Shown here piece after piece: positions 7,457 to 10,191 of a stretch of DNA of 10,191 nt. Numbering within the stretch: the stretch's first letter is position 1; each line of letters begins with the position of its first letter. Source of the DNA: JBBSGC01 sp038254525 (GTDB lineage: Bacteria; Actinomycetota; Actinomycetes; Propionibacteriales; Nocardioidaceae); NCBI GenBank assembly GCA_038254525.1, contig JBBSGC010000072.1:1-10191 (forward strand), in the 5' to 3' direction. The notes under the pieces were generated by a model. That model saw only the letters and a list, made by a program, of their open reading frames with translations, searched no databases and was not told the DNA's origin. The position numbers were made by a program, and so were the translations under genes.

Positions 7457-8302
7457 GTGTCCGAACGCTGTCCCCGACCCGGCCGGCACCAGGCTCGTCA
7501 CAAGGCCCGGACCCCGCTTGCCCGGGCCAGGTCCGGCTTCGGCCGCCTCGTGCCCCCACTTCCACCGCCCCGTCTTCTGGCCGGCGCGGCCGCCGGGGTG
7601 CTGGCTGCTTCAGCCGTTGCCGGTGGTGCAGTGCTCGCCCAGACAGCGCCAGCACCCGCTCCGGAGGTGTCCGCCTCGGCTGCGGCGCAGGCCGACGGGC
7701 CGGCAGCGCGGCCCACTGATCGAGCCCCGCGTCCGCCGGCCGCCTCGGCGCCCACCTCGGCTGCCCCGACCAGCCCGCCGCCCGCGCTGAGCTACCGGCG
7801 CGATGTCCCCGGCGTCAGCCGGAACTCGGCACGTCCGGCACTGCCTCCCGCGCCGACGGCCACGGCGGGTGCCCGAACCGGGGCAGCGCACCACCAGGCA
7901 CCGGCACCGGCACCGGCACCGGCTCCGGCTCCGGCTCCGGTGCAGCGCAGCCCGACCACACCTCCGGTGGCGACCAACCCTCCGACCGCTGCCCCGGTGG
8001 CCGCCGACCCCCGCGACGTCGCCCGCGCGATGCTCCCCAGCTACGGATGGTCCGACGCCGAGTTCGGCTGCCTCGACGAGCTGTGGGTCAGCGAGAGCGA
8101 CTGGAACCCCTCGGCGACCAACCCGACGTCCGGGGCCTATGGCATCCCGCAGGCGCTACCCGCGGAGAAGATGGCCAGCGCGGGTGCCGACTGGCGCACC
8201 AACGCCGCGACCCAGATCGCCTGGGGGCTCGGCTACATCCGCGACTCCTACGGCTCGCCCTGCTCGGCCGACGCGTTCAAGCAGGCCAACGGCTGGTACT
8301 GA
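7457..8302 (+). CDS. Secreted Pro/Ala-rich lytic transglycosylase-like protein
   Basis: A 281-residue exported protein likely to cleave or bind peptidoglycan. The N-terminus is basic (1-39) and followed by one hydrophobic segment, about 40-62 (LLAGAAAGVLAASAVAGGAV), acting as signal peptide or membrane anchor. Residues 63-185 are a low-complexity Pro/Ala/Thr linker with a perfect PA repeat at 148-161. The C-terminal 95 residues form a compact lysozyme-like domain: YGWSDAEFGCLDELWVSESD (196-215), then WNPSATNP and GAYGIPQALP (227-236), AATQIAWGLGYI and a closing NGWY. Glu213 in the ESDWNPSA motif matches the catalytic Glu of SLT/Rpf-like domains. Cys205 and Cys269 could form a disulfide. Pipelines may call it an aggregation-promoting factor C-terminal-like protein. 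The GTG start has AAAGGA five bases upstream. A repeat-rich leader precedes it, and a GC hairpin follows the stop. Confidence 0.9.
   Translation: MSERCPRPGRHQARHKARTPLARARSGFGRLVPPLPPPRLLAGAAAGVLAASAVAGGAVLAQTAPAPAPEVSASAAAQADGPAARPTDRAPRPPAASAPTSAAPTSPPPALSYRRDVPGVSRNSARPALPPAPTATAGARTGAAHHQAPAPAPAPAPAPAPVQRSPTTPPVATNPPTAAPVAADPRDVARAMLPSYGWSDAEFGCLDELWVSESDWNPSATNPTSGAYGIPQALPAEKMASAGADWRTNAATQIAWGLGYIRDSYGSPCSADAFKQANGWY
7897..7938 (+). repeat. Hexanucleotide repeat coding the Pro-Ala linker
   Basis: Four perfect GGCACC units (7897-7920) are followed by three perfect GGCTCC units (7921-7938), in frame, coding alternating Ala and Pro. A change of unit number would lengthen or shorten the linker without breaking the frame. 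The split into a GCA block and a GCT block suggests a mutation followed by separate expansion of each variant. Confidence 0.85.
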
Positions 8303-8318
8303 GCCAACCCGTGGACTG

Positions 8319-8352
8319 CCGCCCGATCGCCCGGGGGCAGCCCCCGCGGCGG
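8319..8352 (+). terminator. GC-rich hairpin after the lytic transglycosylase gene
   Basis: CGGGGG (8332-8337) and CCCCCG (8341-8346) form a perfect stem around a 3-base loop. CCGCC (8319-8323) and GGCGG (8348-8352) can add an outer stem with an internal bulge. It begins 16 bases after the stop codon. No T-run follows, as is common in high-G+C actinobacteria. It probably separates this gene from the DUF2079 gene. Confidence 0.5.
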
Positions 8353-8412
8353 TGACGGCGACTGGCGCGGACGCACCGAGGCGGGTCGCGCCTGCGTGCC
8401 AGGATGGTTCGC

Positions 8413-9849
8413 GTGACGACGACCGAGGACGCCCCGGCGCCCGCCGGTGCGCATGCCTACCCGGGCGCTACGAGAGCCGGGGCAGCCAGCAGGCTGGCGC
8501 CGTACGCGGTGGGCGGAGCTGCCCTGGTCGTCTACTGCACGATGTCACTGGCCCGGTTGCACCGCCTGGCCAGCCAGTCGTGGGACGTCGCTATCTTCGA
8601 GCAGGCGATCCGCGGCTACGCCCATCTGAGCGCGCCCATCGTCGATGTCGAGGGTCCTGGCTACAACTTCTTCGGCGACCACTTCAGCCCCGCTCTGGCG
8701 GTGTTCGCGCCGTTCTACCGGCTCTTTCCCAGCGCAGCGACGTTGCTGGTCGGGCAGGCACTGCTGATCGCCGCGTCCGTCGTCGTGGTGACCCGGTTGG
8801 CCCTGCGCCGCGTCGGCACTGCCGCCGGGGTGGTGATCGGCGCGTCCTACGCGGTGTCGTGGGGAGTGCAGTCGGCGGTCAACTTCGACTTCCACGAGGT
8901 CGCCCTCGCCACCCCGCTGCTGGCGCTGGCAGGCGCGGCGTTCGTCGAGCGGGACTGGCGGCGGGTGGTGCTGTTCGCGGCTCCACTGGTGTTGGTGAAG
9001 GAGGACCTGGCTCTTACCGCCGCCACCATCGGGCTCGTGGTCGCGCTGGCCGGCGGCCGCAGGTATGGCGTCGGTCTGCTGCTCGGCAGCATCGGCGCCT
9101 TCTTGGTCGAGACGCTGGTGGTCATTCCGGCCTACAACCCGGAGGGGGTCTACAACTACTGGCCGCAGGCAGGCGCCGGACCGGGCCTGCTCGGGCGGCT
9201 GTGGGGGCTCCCGCACGAGATGGTGTCGCCGACGGTCAAGGTCTCGACACTGCTGCTGGTCGTCGCGGTCAGTGCGTTGCTGGCGCTGCGCTCCCCGTGG
9301 CTGCTGGTGGCGGTGCCCAACCTGGTGATCCGGTTCGTGTCCGACAACCAGAACTACTGGAGCACCGACTGGCACTACTCCCTGACCACGATGACGGTGG
9401 TCTTCGTCGCGCTCGTCGACGGCATCGCCCGGGCCCGCCGACGCGGTCCGGACTGGCTGCGGCGCTATGCCGTGCACGCCCCCGCGGCGGTAGGCGCGGT
9501 GGCGCTGGTCTTGTGCATGCAGTTCCCGTTCCGGACGCTCCTGCAGCCGTCGACCTATGCGGGCGGCCCGCGGGCCACCCATGCCCAGCAGGTGCTCGCG
9601 ATGATCCCGGACGGGACCAGCGTCGTTACCGACATCGGCCTGATCACCCCGCTGGTCGCCGGCCACACCGTCTACTGGGTCGGGCGGACCAACGCCTCGG
9701 TGACCGCCGACTACGTGCTGCTCGACGACTCCACCTGGGGGGGTCAGCCACCGGCGGTCGTGTCCTATGCCGAGCAGCTGCAGCCGGCGGCGACCTACCG
9801 CCTGGTCTATGACGCCGGGGGGTTCCAGCTCGCCCAGCGGGTCGGCTGA
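8413..9849 (+). CDS. DUF2079 polytopic membrane protein
   Basis: A 478-residue integral membrane protein with roughly nine or ten hydrophobic segments, of the DUF2079 family. The family resembles GT-C glycosyltransferases in having acidic residues in the first outside loop after the first membrane span, but no activity is established. Family marks are SQSWDVAIFEQAIRG (54-68), FFGDHFSPALAVFAPFYRLF (86-105), VNFDFHEVALATPLLAL (156-172) and VLVKEDLAL (193-201). Conserved His and Asp/Glu in GDHFSP, FDFHE and VKED could form an active site. The C-terminal part after about residue 380 is a soluble tail. GTG 8413 is chosen because AGGA (8401-8404) sits eight bases before it. The ATG at 8404, three codons longer, overlaps that ribosome site. 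It is separated by a hairpin from the transglycosylase and converges on the fumarase gene. A role in building a lipid-linked glycan is possible but not shown. Confidence 0.9.
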   Translation: MTTTEDAPAPAGAHAYPGATRAGAASRLAPYAVGGAALVVYCTMSLARLHRLASQSWDVAIFEQAIRGYAHLSAPIVDVEGPGYNFFGDHFSPALAVFAPFYRLFPSAATLLVGQALLIAASVVVVTRLALRRVGTAAGVVIGASYAVSWGVQSAVNFDFHEVALATPLLALAGAAFVERDWRRVVLFAAPLVLVKEDLALTAATIGLVVALAGGRRYGVGLLLGSIGAFLVETLVVIPAYNPEGVYNYWPQAGAGPGLLGRLWGLPHEMVSPTVKVSTLLLVVAVSALLALRSPWLLVAVPNLVIRFVSDNQNYWSTDWHYSLTTMTVVFVALVDGIARARRRGPDWLRRYAVHAPAAVGAVALVLCMQFPFRTLLQPSTYAGGPRATHAQQVLAMIPDGTSVVTDIGLITPLVAGHTVYWVGRTNASVTADYVLLDDSTWGGQPPAVVSYAEQLQPAATYRLVYDAGGFQLAQRVG

Positions 9850-9852
9850 GCG

Positions 9853-9868
9853 CCGGGTCACGGCCCGG
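9853..9868. terminator. Short inverted repeat between the DUF2079 and fumarase genes
   Basis: CCGGG-TCACGG-CCCGG has a 5-bp stem and a 6-base loop. It spans the 8-bp gap between two convergent genes and includes the fumarase stop (complement of 9858-9860). There is no T-run. By position it may end both transcripts, but five pairs can occur by chance at this G+C. Confidence 0.3.
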
Positions 9869-10191
9869 TCATGCGCTCCACGTCGAGCGCTTCGTCGAGC
9901 TGGCTCTCGGTGAGCTCGCCCCGCTCGACGTGGCCGCGCTCGATGACCACCTCCCGGATCGTCTTGCCTTCCCGGACGGCCTGTTTGGCGATGGCGGCGG
10001 CGGCCTCGTAGCCGATCATCCGGTTCAGCGGCGTCACGATCGACGGCGATGACTCGGCGTACGCACGGGCGCGCTCCACGTTGGCGGTGATGCCGTCGAT
10101 GCACCGGTCGGCAAGCACCGTGCCGCTGGTGCTGAGCAGCCGGATCGACTCGAGCAGGTTGCGCGCCATCACCGGCAGCATGACGTTGAGC
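9858..10191 (-). CDS. fumC: Class II fumarate hydratase, C-terminal part (gene continues past the window)
   Basis: The last 110 residues of a class II fumarase, the TCA-cycle enzyme that interconverts fumarate and L-malate. The frame stays open to the window edge, so the 5' part lies outside. The visible part reads LNVMLPVMARNLLESIRLLS, then the family's DRCIDGITANVERARAYAES and SPSIVTPLNRMIGYEAAAAI, ending in a small helical C-terminal domain (AVREGKTIREVVIERGHV). That matches the end of class II fumarases rather than of argininosuccinate lyase or aspartase, although aspartase is close. The catalytic signature loop (GSSxMPxKxNP) is upstream and cannot be checked. M. tuberculosis fum (Rv1098c) lies near phoH2 in a similar way. 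It converges on the DUF2079 gene with an 8-bp gap. Confidence 0.92.
   Translation of the reverse strand, partial: LNVMLPVMARNLLESIRLLSTSGTVLADRCIDGITANVERARAYAESSPSIVTPLNRMIGYEAAAAIAKQAVREGKTIREVVIERGHVERGELTESQLDEALDVERMTGP

Noticed and set aside
7803..9812. A 669-codon open frame on the + strand running across the transglycosylase and DUF2079 genes
   Set aside because: It is an out-of-frame shadow of two clear genes, Arg/Pro/Gly-rich with no domain, and open only because stop codons are rare at this G+C.
8545..10104. A 519-codon open frame on the - strand opposite DUF2079 and overlapping the fumarase gene
   Set aside because: It is antisense to a well-supported membrane protein. The translation is low-complexity Arg/Gln/His-rich with no recognisable motif, as expected of an antisense frame.

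Overview
The window is about 70% G+C or higher by eye, with codons ending almost always in G or C, and is densely packed with ordinary chromosomal genes. Gene content points to an actinobacterium: a PIN-PhoH protein, an MsiK-type sugar ATPase, a DUF427 protein, a Pro/Ala-rich lytic transglycosylase and a short Z-isoprenyl diphosphate synthase. The gene order recalls Mycobacterium tuberculosis Rv1084 (DUF255), Rv1085c (haemolysin III-like) and Rv1086 (Z-farnesyl diphosphate synthase), with Rv1095 (phoH2) and Rv1098c (fum) further along. Nocardioidaceae or a related group is a reasonable guess, but it is inference only.

Layout, left to right. A DUF255/thioredoxin-fold protein (+, 15-2012) is followed by a 170-residue protein with a ribbon-helix-helix-like C-terminus (+, 2112-2624), which starts directly after an A+T-rich palindrome. 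A TrhA/haemolysin III membrane protein (-, 2633-3334) converges on it. A divergent promoter region then leads to the isoprenyl transferase (+, 3502-4263). A small DUF427 gene (-, 4280-4564) converges on that transferase. phoH2 (+, 4752-6095) comes next, then an orphan MsiK/UgpC-type ABC ATPase with its own promoter (+, 6212-7303). A 153-bp leader rich in inverted repeats precedes a secreted lytic transglycosylase (+, 7457-8302). A DUF2079 polytopic membrane protein (+, 8413-9849) follows. The window ends in the C-terminal third or less of a class II fumarase read from the opposite strand (-, 9858 to beyond 10191).

The genes are mostly single transcription units, not one operon. Three convergent pairs are separated by only 8, 16 and 8 bp, and two of those junctions carry short inverted repeats over the stop codons. 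Themes are cell envelope (isoprenyl diphosphate synthesis, peptidoglycan cleavage, membrane proteins), RNA metabolism (PhoH2) and central or sugar metabolism (MsiK, fumarase).

I saw no mobile element, tRNA, rRNA, CRISPR array, phage gene or defence cassette. The best leads are regulatory: the apparently leaderless, possibly self-controlled gene at 2112; the small reading frame ending one base before phoH2; and the repeat-rich leader of the transglycosylase gene.
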